Below, piece by piece: positions 30,366-40,009 of a stretch of 55,641 bases of DNA. The stretch is from Emiliania huxleyi CCMP1516 (lineage: Eukaryota > Haptophyta > Isochrysidales > Noelaerhabdaceae), in the NCBI RefSeq assembly GCF_000372725.1, contig NW_005198900.1, positions 538,531 to 594,171 of the forward strand. Reading direction: 5' to 3'. The position numbers and the translations under genes are program-made. The notes beneath the pieces are model-generated. The model had not been told where the DNA came from. It was given only the letters and a program-made list of their open reading frames with translations, and ran no database searches. Every line of letters starts with the position of its first letter. Positions within the stretch are counted from its first letter, which is position 1.

Positions 30366-32680
30366 ATGCCCTCCAAGAAGTCGAAAAAGAAGGAGCGGCG
30401 CCTCGACCCTCGCGGGTACGCCACAGCGAGCACACCCAGATCTTCGCACAAGGAGGACTGTGACGACGGTGCCCACGTTTCTGTTGGTGCGCGCCTCGCC
30501 GTGAGACCGGGCGGCTCGGTGCGGCTGGGGCTGCGCGTGCGCGCGCCTCCTGCGCTGGGCTTGGAGGATGCCGCAGGAGAGCCCACCCTTCGGCCCGAGG
30601 AGAGCCCGACCGCGCCCGTGCAAACTTTGCCGGCAGTGCCGGCACGGCTGTCACTGCCGAAAACGGAGGACTCGAGCCCTGTCCTTGAAAGGCCGCCGCC
30701 TCCCGAGCCGCCGGGAGCCTCGCGCCCCATCCCCATCCCACTGGCGGCGCGGCCGGTGGGGGCGCTATCTCCCGAACCGGTGCTCAGCCCCGTGCAAGTG
30801 GAGGAGGGCGCGCCTGCGCGCACCCCCCTCTCCGCCTCGGCTTCTGCCGGGGCGTGCGGGCTGCTGCTGGGCGCCGCCTGCTCGCCGACGGGCGCGCGCC
30901 TTCCGCCGACTCGCGAGCCCCGCCCCTCGGCCTCTTCTCCACCCCCCCCCCCCCCCGGCGGTGCCTCTTCAGGCGCCTGCTTGCTCAGCGGCCGCTCGGC
31001 GCCGGCGACGCTCCACCACTCCCCCGGGGCGTGGCCTAGTTTGCCATCGAGGCCACGAGAGGCATCGCAGCGCGCAGCGCCTTCGGCGGAGGGAGCGTCG
31101 CCGTCCCCCGTCGTGCTTCTCAGGCCGGTGGAGGCGGCGGGGTCGTCAGCGGCGGGGGCGAGGGCTGCTGCGGCCCCAGAAGGTGCGGCGCAAGGTGTTG
31201 GGGCGGCTTGCAAGGCAGTGCCTGCTGGCGCGGAAGCGGCGGAAGTGGCGGGAGCGGCGGGAACGGCGGGAACGGCGGGAGCGGCGGGAGCGGCGGGAGC
31301 GGGGGGAGGGGCGGAAGCGGCGGCGGGGGAGGAGGAGGGGGGCGAGGAGGAGGAGGGGGTGCTGTGCGCGATTTGCCATGGCAACATCGCGCCGCTGGAA
31401 GTCGCGCTTGTGCAAGGATGCGACCACCCCTTCTGCTGCGGCTGCATCCTCAACTGGGCGCTGCAGAAGCCAAAGTGCCCGCTCTGCCAGGTCGGCTTCT
31501 CGCACCTGTGGATGTACAAGCAGCTGGACGGGTCGTACAACGACTATTTGCGCGAGGAGTCCCTCTCCCTGCTGCACCGCGCCGTCTGGTTCCGCAAGGT
31601 GCTCCTATTCACAGCTGCACTGTTCACAGCTCGACTATTCACAGCTGCGCCGTCTGGTTCCGCAAGGCCGTGTCGAGCGAGTACTCCCCCCAGCCGGTGG
31701 ACGACGAGGACGAGTACCACGAGTTTCTGCAGTACGAGTTTAGCGGCCGGCGCGACGAGGAGGAGGAGCAGATGTACTACCTCGAGATGCAGGAGCGGGC
31801 CGCTCTCGGCAGGCAGAGACACGTCCGGGACACGTCCATGACATGTCCGAGACATGTCCCGTAGGAGCGGGCCGCTCTCGGCAGGCAGAGACACGTCCGG
31901 GACACGTCCATGACATGTCCGAGACATGTCCCGTAGGAGCGGGCCGCTCTCGGCAGGCAGAGACACGTCCGGGACACGTCCATGACATGTCGGAGACATG
32001 TCCCGTAGGAGCGGGCCGCTCTCGGCAGGCAGAGACACGTCCGGGACACGTCCATGACATGTCCGAGACATGTCCCGTAGGAGCGGGCCGCGCTCGGCAG
32101 GCAGAGACACGTCCGGGACACGTCCATGACATGTCCGAGACATGTCCCGTAGGAGCGGGCCGCTCTCGGCAGGCAGAGACACGTCCGGGACACGTCCATG
32201 ACATGTCCGAGACATGTCCCGTAGGAGCGGGCCGCGCTCGGCAGGCAGAGCCGGCGCGCCATCGGCAACCGAATGTTTGGCTCGGGCGGGGTGGTGCAAG
32301 GGGGGCGGCTCAAGGCGCGACCGCTGCCCGTCACCCCTAAGTTTACCTCCAAGAAAGGCGCGCCCCTCGAGAGGGCGGCGGCGCTGCATCGGCGCGCAAG
32401 GACTCACCCGCGGTCCCGGTTCCGCCATCTAGGCTTCCGCCTCGAGGGCGGCGGCGGAGAGAGCAGCGGCGGGGGCGGTAGCAGCGGGGGCGGCGGCAGC
32501 AGTGGCGGAGGCAGCAGCGGGGTCGGCGGGGGCGGCGGCCGCAGTGAGCCAGCCACACCGCGGGTTTCGCGCGCGGCGGAGGCAAAGGCGGCCAAGACTG
32601 CACAGCGCGAGGCGATGAAGGAGCGGCGACGAGAGATGGCGTGCGCAGCAACGACCCCGCGCAAGACGCCCTCTTTGTGA
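30366..32680 (+). CDS. RING-finger protein (putative E3 ligase) with microexon array
   Basis: Starts at ATG 30366 (MPSKKSKKKERRL). The first exon runs to 31598, then comes a 68-bp GT-AG intron. The second exon is 31667-31822; the array follows; the last exon is 32225-32680. After about 330 residues of Pro/Ala/Ser-rich disorder comes a RING finger: CAICHGNIAPLEVALVQGC, DHPFCCGCILNW, CPLCQVGF, with the eight Cys/His ligands of a C3HC4-type RING. RING proteins recruit E2 enzymes for ubiquitin transfer. An acidic region and the decapeptide ERAALGRQRH follow; the C-terminus is basic with a Gly/Ser tract. Depending on splicing of the array, one to seven decapeptides are included, all in frame. Full inclusion gives about 664 residues. 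Confidence 0.72.
31579..31666 (+). repeat. 20-bp direct repeat at both ends of an intron
   Basis: GCGCCGTCTGGTTCCGCAAG ends at 31598 (exon end) and again at 31666 (intron end). The intron also holds three TATTCACAGCT-like units. Confidence 0.95.
31793..32250 (+). repeat. 72-bp tandem array: 30-nt microexon plus 42-nt intron, six units
   Basis: Units start at 31793, 31865, 31937, 32009, 32081 and 32153, with the final exon copy at 32225. Each unit is GAGCGGGCCGCTCTCGGCAG... (30 nt, ten codons) followed by a 42-nt segment beginning GTCCGGGACACGTCC and ending CCCGTAG. Exonic part, intronic part and whole unit are multiples of three. Confidence 0.95.
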
Positions 32681-33284
32681 ATCGCCCGCGCGTGCTGTGC
32701 GTGCTGTGCGTGCGCGCATCCAATGTGCAGAAGCGGAGAAAAGCTGGCAGACAGGAGCGTGCTTGCGCGAGCTGCAGCTAGCAGAGACCAGGGCGCGGTG
32801 CGACGATGGACGATCCCGCAACACGTGCCCAGTACGCGTTCCACCCCGAACGGCCGATGGTGTCACAGGCCTAGAATGTCTAATCGTGATCTGGGTGTGG
32901 CAGAGATTCGTTCACAGTGTAGCCGAAAACGGGGAAAGACAAGGTGTCCCCATCACAAACGCCACGCCCCACGGCCACGCGCACGCCCACGGCGTGCGAG
33001 CCGAGCGTGCAGCGGGGCCGCCGCGTGTAGCTGTAGGGGGTAGAGACACGACAGCGTCCCCAAATCTGAGGATTCAGGATTGAGGGCTTGCTTCTGTGAG
33101 AACGCGGTGCGGGACACGAGGAGTCACGCGGACACCGACTCGTTGGTGACTCTGCTGGCACGCCGTTTCAGATTTTTTCTCAGCGTGAGCATCAATACCG
33201 CACGAATAATGGCGGAGAGCGCGCAGAACATCTAGTTCATAGCGCGGTGTTGTAGGAGCGGAGAAGAGAGACTGAGATGAGCGA
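32681..33284. other. Gap between convergent genes
   Basis: Holds the 3' flanks of the RING gene (plus) and the S41 gene (minus). No gene or clear structure seen. Confidence 0.45.
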
Positions 33285-35337
33285 TCACGCTGCCGCTGAG
33301 CAAGAGGTTGCGCGCAGTGCCGCGTCGGCGGCGAGCGCGATCTCGCGGTCCGCGGCTGCCGTGGCGGTGCTCACGGCGGACCACCACTGCCAGCGTACGT
33401 GCGGCGCGACGCCGTCGTTCAGGGGGTGCGACGCGCTCGCCGCGCCGGCGGCGAGCGAGTAGACCGTGAAGGTGAGGCCGTGGCCACCCGGGAGGTGGAC
33501 GAACGCCTGCGAGGTGCCCTTGCCGAAGGTCTGCGTGCCGAGGACGAGCGCGTTGCCCGCATGCGCGAGCGCCGCCGCGAAGATCTCGGCGGCGGACGCC
33601 GTCTGCTGGGTGACGAGGACGAGGACGGGGAGATATGGGGAGATATGGGGAGATATGGGGAGATATGGGGAGATAGCGCCTGCTGGTTGACGAGCACGAT
33701 GACGGGGACCCCGCAGCCGAAGGACCCGCTGCCGAGGGCGCCCCCCGCCGTGCCGTCGGGCAAGGCAGGGCGGCCGCCACCCCGCCGGCACGAGCCGAGA
33801 GGGGAGGCGCGGTGGTACCAGCGGCGGCGGAAGGAGCGCACCTACCGCCAGTTCAATCAGCGGCTGGTGTACCATAGCGGCACGAGGGAGAGGCCTGGCG
33901 GCGGGAAGGAGCGCACTGTCCGCAGAGAGCCGCGCCGCCTCTTTTGGAGGGAGAGGACGTGGGCGCCTGTAGGAGAAGGCTCCAAAAGGTTCCTAGGAGG
34001 GAGGGAGAGGCCGTGGGCGCCTGCGCTGTGAAGACACGCAAGTCAGGGCGAGGGCGCGGTCTCGTGCGGCGCGCGTTCAGGGCGCCGCGTGAAGACATCG
34101 GCCACGTGTACAGCGAGGTGCAGCGGAGATGTGGGGAGATATGGGGAGATATGGGGAGTACAGCGAGGCGCAGCGGAGTGGAGCTAAACGCGCGTGTTCT
34201 CTAGTGCGAGTCGGGAGACGCACAGTCTCTGCGTCCTAGAAGGTTCCTAGAAGGTTCGTAGAAGGCTCCTAGAAGGCTCCTAGAAGGCTCCTAGAAGGGT
34301 CGCCCTCTGCGTCCCGCATCTACTCGCGGTGCGGGACCTCGCGGGAGCAAGCTGCGAGCACTCGCCACCGACGCGGACAACAACCCGCCGTCGTTGTCGC
34401 GCAAGTCGAAGAGCACGGCCCGCAGGTCTAGTGGCAGGTCTAGCGCACCGGCGCCGTCGCTGCCGCTGTCACCGCCGCGCACAGGCTCGCCCGCGCCGCC
34501 TCCGCCGCTGCCGCTGCCGTCCACTCGCGCGCGCAGCTTGCGCAGCTCGCTGCAGAGCTCGGCGGCAGTGCCCGCGCCGAAATGGTGGATGCGCAGGACG
34601 GCAGCGTGCCCCCCTCCCTCGCTGCGCCCGCCCGGCTGCCCCGGGGCGGCAGAGGCGGCTGCGCGCGCAGGCAGCCGCACGGTGCGCGAGGAGACGGAGG
34701 GAGGAGGGAGCAGCGCGCACCGCAGGGAGAGGTGGATGGGGGCGCGGCAGCCCGCGCGTCGGACCAGCATCGGCACGCGCTCGTTCTCTTCCGCCTGCAG
34801 CAGCGCGTCCGCCTCCGGGCCGCCGCTCGCTGCCAAAGCCTTCCCCGCCACCTCGAGCACCTCGTCGCCGACGCGCAAGCCCGCGAGCGCTGCCGGAGAG
34901 CGCTCGGCCACGGCACTGACGATGGTGCGCACGGCCTGCGGCTGCGCCTTGCGCGGCGGCAGCCGCAGGGCGCGCCACCCGCCCTTTGCCCGGCTCTCGA
35001 GCGGTTCGTGGGTTGTGCGCACGCCGAGGTCGAGCTGGCCGTGGTAGCGGCTGCTCAAGGCCTCGGCGCGTTCGGGCGGGAGGAAGCTGGCGTGGGGATC
35101 ATCCAGCTGGCTCATGACCCACTCGCACGCGTCCGTAAAACGCGCCTCTTCGCCCTCGCGTGGGGCAGCCTCGAAGCGCCGGGCCGCTGCCGCGCGCAGC
35201 AGGAGCAGGTCTGAGCGGCTGATGAAGCTAGGGCCGCCGTGCGTGCGCGAGAGCACTTCGAATAGCACGTCGAGCCGCCGCCTCTGTGGCGTGGAGGAGG
35301 AACCGGCGAGCACGACCACCAGGCTGGGCAGCATCAT
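33285..35337 (-). CDS. S41 (C-terminal processing) peptidase with PDZ domain
   Basis: First exon from ATG 35337 to about 34300; then exons 33841-33680 and 33602-33285 by phase. The N-terminus is hydrophobic (MMLPSLVVVLAG). PDZ-like segment: PAALAGLRVGDEVLEVAG. S41 core: AVLFDLRDNDGGLLSASV, VPVIVLVNQQ joined across an intron to TASAAEIFAAAL (nucleophile Ser in the SAxE context), and LGTQTFGKGTSQAFVHLPGG (general-base Lys). In plastids and bacteria this family trims protein C-termini such as D1; a thylakoid or luminal role is possible here but not shown. The junction between exon 1 and 33841 is unresolved. The 77-bp intron 33603-33679 is GC-AG and lies between near-identical 28-bp sequences. 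Confidence 0.8.
33631..33676 (+). repeat. AGATATGGGG microsatellite inside an intron
   Basis: Four full decamer units plus a partial one, filling most of the 77-bp S41 intron. A second small array lies at about 34127-34156 in the preceding intron region. Confidence 0.95.
34228..34300 (+). repeat. AGAAGGCTCCT short tandem repeat
   Basis: About six degenerate 11-base units next to the 3' end of the first S41 exon. Confidence 0.9.
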
Positions 35338-35354
35338 TGGCGTGTGCTGGCCTG

Positions 35355-35376
35355 GGAGTGTGTGTTTTCGTGAAAC
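35355..35376 (-). promoter_or_regulatory. TTTCACGAAAACACACA motif before S41 start codon
   Basis: On the gene strand it lies 20-40 bases upstream of ATG 35337 and matches the motif upstream of the START gene. Confidence 0.4.
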
Positions 35377-35480
35377 ACGGACGTCGTCCGGGTTCTGTCG
35401 AGCGTGCGGGCCGCCACCGGTTAGGGCGGAGGCCAGGGTTGGGCGGTTAGGGCGGTTAGGGGTGATGCGCTTCGTCTACT

Positions 35481-35711
35481 CGAGCCTCGACTCGTGCGCC
35501 GCCTCGTCAGCGGCGTGGCGGGCGGTCGGCTGCATCAGCTGTCGCCCCGCCCGAGTGCGTCTCGTCTCGCTCACCCTCTGCTCGAGCCTCGACTCGTGCG
35601 CCGCCTCGTCAGCGGCGTGGCGGGCGGTCGGCTGCATCAGCTGTCGCTCCGCCCGAGTGCGTCTCGTCTCGCTTACCCTCTACTCGAGCCTCGACTCGTG
35701 TGCCTCCTCGT
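35481..35711 (+). repeat. 102-bp tandem repeat, 2.3 copies
   Basis: CGAGCCTCGACTCGTG recurs at 35481, 35583 and 35685. The unit is a whole number of codons, but no gene is supported over it. Confidence 0.95.
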
Positions 35712-35979
35712 CGGCGGCGTGGTGAGCAGTCAACCGTCTCGCTCCTGGCTGGCACAGGCGGGTTGATCGGCTCTCGGCCTTCTAGTCAAGTGGGCGCCTG
35801 GGCGTGGCGAGGCAGCTGGCCTTCGGCCTCTTCTCGCTTTCCTCCGAGCGGTTGCTCTCTCGCACCACGCTCTCGGCCGCCCAGGCGGCTCCGTTCCACG
35901 GAGCAGTTGCCCCTCTCTCGGCTACATTGGGTTGTGAGGGCCCTCTGCTCCTTTGCCCTCGCTCCTCCACTACTGCTTT

Positions 35980-36731
35980 GGGATGTCAGGTACTGCGTAG
36001 CTCTTCCTTGTGGAGGCACGCGACGACTCCAGACGGACCCTAGTACGCTCCAATGTATCCTCACGGATGCTAGGAAGTGAAGCCCAGATAAAGTAGTTCG
36101 CCGTCAACGATTGGGGTAGGGGCCCCAACTCGTGTGAGGCTACTACTTTATCGCAGGTACTCACTGAGGAGCGTCTTCTCATATGAAGGGTCTTCATCCC
36201 TCCTGCCAGTCTTCACGGATTTTTCTCCGTGAATACTCAGGACGCGACGTACGTCCAAGCACGTTCCGCGTGCCTCGTGGCCGCGCTCTTTGCGTGCTGC
36301 TCCTGCAGCTCTCTCGCTGCTCTTCCTGGCCCGGCGCCGTGCCAGCTCTGTGGCCGCGCCAGGCTCTGCGACCGCGCCAGCACTCTGGCTGCGCCGGTTC
36401 TTCGCTTTCCCCACCCACCCTCTCCTGGAATGAGGGGGGTCGTTCTGAGGGCTCTCCGCATGGTTAGCTCCTCCCTCTCTCTGGTCTGTGGTGCGATCCC
36501 TTTCGGCGACGCGGCCAGGCCACGGGGCGTTGAGGCTTGCCTCCGTGCCCGTGGTCGTCCAAGCTGATCGAGTCCCAACCCACCGCCTTTAGTGGCAGGA
36601 CCCGCCAGCAAGGGGATGTCAGGTACTGCGTAGCTCTTCCTTGTGGAGGCACGCGACGACTCCAGACGGACCCTAGTACGCTCCAATGTATCCTCACGGA
36701 TGCTAGGAAGTGAAGCCCAGATAAAGTAGTT
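35980..36731 (+). mobile_element. Perfect 119-bp direct repeats flanking about 514 bp
   Basis: 35980-36098 and 36613-36731 are identical as read, beginning GGGATGTCAGGTACTGCG and ending AGATAAAGTAGTT. The internal segment shows no coding signal. It could be a TRIM-like or other small terminal-repeat element, or a recent local duplication. GATAAAGTAGT at the end of copy 1 also pairs with ACTACTTTATC at about 36144-36154. Confidence 0.6.
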
Positions 36732-37145
36732 AAGGGCAAAAACCGTGCCCCCGAGTTCATTTTAAAAAACCGATTTGCTGTGTGGGGCGTAATAAGTGTC
36801 GGTCGTTTTTGGTGGGTCAGGTGGTCTCGCTCGTTCGTTTGCAAAAAAAGCTCAAACACCCATTTTCTCCAATTTCATTTCCGCCTTTGCATCCCGTTTT
36901 CATTTATGCCTTCTGCTCTCTTTTCGTACACGAAGAGAGAACCGTGCCATCCTCGATCGCCGTGCAAAGCTCGCTTCCGAGCTCTCACGCCGCGCGTAGG
37001 GCCCTTAGGGGCCTAGAGAACACAACCCCCTCTCTCTTTTCTCCCAGTAAGCTATAAGTACATCACATACGCCAACAGACCTTTTATCGGGCCGGTTTCG
37101 CGACGAGCTTTCAATGTTTGGCGTTTGGGGACGCTTAGTGCCACG

Positions 37146-38549
37146 ATGTTGCCTGTTTCTATCGCACCCGTGAGCCAGTGCGGCACAGCAAAGGTCTTCC
37201 GTGACCCGATCATCAACTTTGCCCACGGCGGTCGTGCCGACTTTCGCGGCCGCCACAACGCGCTGTACAACTTCCTCTCCGCGCCCGGCCTGTCGGTCAA
37301 CGTCAAGACGCAGGAGGCGGTCTTCATCGCGCATCACGGCGTGCTCGCAGTCAACGGCACCTTCCTCACCGAGGCGCACATCATCTCGCAGCTATCCCCA
37401 CAGAAGCACGCCACCGCCTCGTTCTGGGCGTCCGAACTCGACCCCAACAACTTTGGCTGGCGCGTGATCAATGGGACCTGCGTCGGCCGCCCCTTCCGCT
37501 TTGGCAGTCGCGGCAAGAAGGACTGCTTCGGCCTCAAGATGGCGATGGAGTACTCGAGCGCCACCTTTGAGCTGGGCAACTGGACGGTCACGGTGAAGGG
37601 CATGCCCTCGTGCGACACCGGCAAGGACTGCCTCATCAAGGGGCCTGCGCACCGGATCGACGTCGGCTTCACGGCGCGAGGGGACGCTCCGGCCCGCGAC
37701 AAGCCACATGGCCTCATCGGCCAGTCGTTCGCCACGCCCGGGCTGGTGCGCAACGGCAAGCAAGATGTTTACCCTTTTGCTGGGGATTTTACCACCACCG
37801 CCCAGGCGGAAGGCGCCATTGAGGGCACGGCCTCCGAGTACGAGATGCCATCCGCCTTCGCGACCGAGTTCGCTTTCTCGCGCTTCAACGCGGCAAAAGG
37901 CGACCACGCGGCGGTCCCCTCGCAGGGCTCAAAGGCCGCAGACATCGTCGATGCGTCTTCCATCGAGCGCGTCGCCGATCCCGCCACCGAGGAGGAGCGC
38001 CGGCGACTCTCCGAGGCGCCGTGCCCACCCCCATCGCCACCGCCTCTAGCACCGCCTCCGCTGTCGGCCTGCGCTGTCGCCCTCGTGTCGAAGGCGACGC
38101 CGCCGATGGGCGTCCCATTTGTGCTCCAGCGCCCCGAATCCGAATTATGCATCCTGCCAAAGCATGGAGCGACCCCGACCTGGGGGACCGTCGCCGTCTG
38201 GCGCGAAGACTGCGGGGAATCCTTGGCCCAGTTCACTGCGGAGGATGCCGGGGACGGTCAATTCGTCCTGTATAACGTCGAAGCTGACATGTGCATCTTC
38301 ACATGGCCTAGTGGAAATCCACACGCTACAGGTCAACTCGTCTATGCCCCTCGGGACCGTTGCGTCGGCGTCACTGGGGTCCAGTTCATCGCGGAGGATG
38401 CTGGGAACGGTCGATTCAAGCTCACTGACGCCAGCAAGGAATTATACCCGTTTTTGCCAACACCAAATGGATTCGACGGCGAGTTCGTGAACTACGACAC
38501 CGTCTGGTCAAAAGATGCCGTGGTCGAGGTCGAATTCGTTTGCGAGTAG
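37146..38549 (+). CDS. Extracellular-type protein with DPIINFAHGGRADF domain
   Basis: From ATG 37146 (MLPVSIAPVSQCGTAKVF) 467 residues in one exon; an upstream exon carrying a signal peptide is possible. The first 250 residues (DPIINFAHGGRADFRGR, NFLSAPGLSVNVKTQ, TEAHIISQL, ASFWASELDPNNFGW, PHGLIGQSF, FATEFAFSRFNAA) match a domain I know from predicted secreted proteins of haptophytes and other algae, somewhat like a plant root-cap/VWD-type fold. A Pro-rich linker (PCPPPSPPPLAPPPL) leads to a Cys-containing C-terminal region with two related units (AQFTAEDAGDGQFVLYN and VQFIAEDAGNGRFKLTD), possibly a beta-trefoil-like lectin. Function unknown; probably surface or extracellular. Confidence 0.72.
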   Translation: MLPVSIAPVSQCGTAKVFRDPIINFAHGGRADFRGRHNALYNFLSAPGLSVNVKTQEAVFIAHHGVLAVNGTFLTEAHIISQLSPQKHATASFWASELDPNNFGWRVINGTCVGRPFRFGSRGKKDCFGLKMAMEYSSATFELGNWTVTVKGMPSCDTGKDCLIKGPAHRIDVGFTARGDAPARDKPHGLIGQSFATPGLVRNGKQDVYPFAGDFTTTAQAEGAIEGTASEYEMPSAFATEFAFSRFNAAKGDHAAVPSQGSKAADIVDASSIERVADPATEEERRRLSEAPCPPPSPPPLAPPPLSACAVALVSKATPPMGVPFVLQRPESELCILPKHGATPTWGTVAVWREDCGESLAQFTAEDAGDGQFVLYNVEADMCIFTWPSGNPHATGQLVYAPRDRCVGVTGVQFIAEDAGNGRFKLTDASKELYPFLPTPNGFDGEFVNYDTVWSKDAVVEVEFVCE

Positions 38550-39146
38550 GACCTCCCCCCGTCCCCAGGGCCTCCAGGGCTCGCACCTCAACCTATCTAG
38601 ACCAGCGCGCACCGCGCTATAGGTTCCTAGGAGGTAAGGAGGTATTTTCTATCTCAATAATAAGGGCTGTGAATCTATTCACAAATCTGTCCGGGGGATT
38701 CTCCCCATTTGCTCAGCTGATCCAGCACGGGCCGTAGGCCAGCCCTGGGCAAAGAAACCAGTACCTCATCGGGCTTCCCTGAGCGTCACAGCTCGGTGGG
38801 TCCGCAGCGACATGTGGGCGTACGCCTTCGCAAGGCCGGGGCCCAACGAGTCGTGGGCCGACGAGACGGCAGGTGAGCCGCGGGCATCACTCTAGTTGGT
38901 ATAGTACCCCACCTTCACCGATCGAGTGATTTCTTTTTTAGTTTCCCATAAGTAAGGTAGGTAGGTAGGTAGGTAGGTAGGTAGGGGCACCGCAGGGGCC
39001 GGCCAGGTTTTTGCAGAATTTCAGCATCAGGCCCGCCCCAAGCAAAAATAAACTACACCTGATCTTTTGATGAAGGGTAGAGTGCACACACACACACACG
39101 CGCAAGTTTTCTTCTTTGGCGCGACTCGAAGTTGCGGCCTTCCAGG
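38550..39146. other. Gap with repeat copy and microsatellite
   Basis: Holds the 92-bp repeat copy (38559-38690), a 27-codon open stretch beginning at ATG 38811 (MWAYAFARPGPNESW) that may be chance, and a GTAG microsatellite at 38956-38986. Confidence 0.45.
38559..38690 (+). repeat. Diverged copy of the 92-bp repeat family
   Basis: Same order of blocks as 29927-30312 (CCAGGGCCTCCAGGGCTCGC ... CTCAATAATAAGGGCTGTGAA) with an insertion around GGTTCCTAGGAGGTAAGG. Confidence 0.85.
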
Positions 39147-39861
39147 ATGAGCTCCCCGTGGGGATTCACCGCCACCAGAGCCTTAACGGCGGGCATGGGC
39201 TCTGCGTCAAGGCTGGCCGAGCATCTGAGCGGCCTCGGCGTCCAGCGGCCGCTCATTGTGACTGACCGTGGCGTGCTCGCGGCTGGCATCCTCGACGGTG
39301 CGGCTGAGTCGTTGCGGCGGTCGCAGGTCGCCTTCGAGGTGTATGACGAGACGGTCGCCGACCCACCCGCCGATCAGGTCCATGCCGCCGCCGGCCAGGC
39401 GCGCGCGATGAGAGCTGACGGTGTGGTAGGGTTCGGCGGCGGCTCATCGATGGACATCGCCAAGTTGGTCGCACTGCTCGCCAGCCCGGGCTGCACCCAA
39501 CCTCTGGACGACATGTTTGGCGTCGGCAACGTGCGGGCGGCGCGGCTTCCGCTCGTCCAGGTCCCAACCACGGCCGGCACCGGCTCAGAGGTGACCCCGA
39601 TCGCAATCATCACGACAGCGCCTGGCACGAAGCAAGGGGTGGTGTCGCCCCAGCTGCTGCCTGACCTGGCGGTCCTCGATGGCGAGCTCACGGCGAGCTT
39701 GCCGCCGCACGTGGCCGCAGCGACCGGCGTCTGCCCGCCGCCCGCCCGGGCTGAGTCCAGGACATGTCCATGAAATGTCCGGACGTGTCCCACAGGCATC
39801 GACGCGATGGTGCACGCAATCGAGGTCACACAACACACACACTCACACACACACACACAGA

Positions 39862-39919
<58 letters not shown>

Positions 39920-39958
39920 CAGAGAGACAGAGAGACAGAGAGACAGAGAGACAGAGAC

Positions 39959-40009
<51 letters not shown>

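Larger units (their letters stand above)
35338..37145. other. Repeat-rich gap between divergent genes
   Basis: Contains the motif at 35355-35376, a TTAGGG-like patch (35418-35465), a 102-bp tandem repeat, and a pair of 119-bp direct repeats. From 36730 the base composition becomes more AT-rich up to the start of the 37146 gene. No gene supported. Confidence 0.45.

Noticed and set aside
30293..31540. 415-residue minus-strand frame opposite the RING gene
   Set aside because: Low-complexity Ala/Ser/Pro shadow; the RING ligands are on the plus strand.
31740..32352. Cys-rich repeat proteins on the minus strand over the 72-bp array
   Set aside because: They arise because the 72-bp unit is a multiple of three and open in several frames; the plus-strand flanks define the gene.
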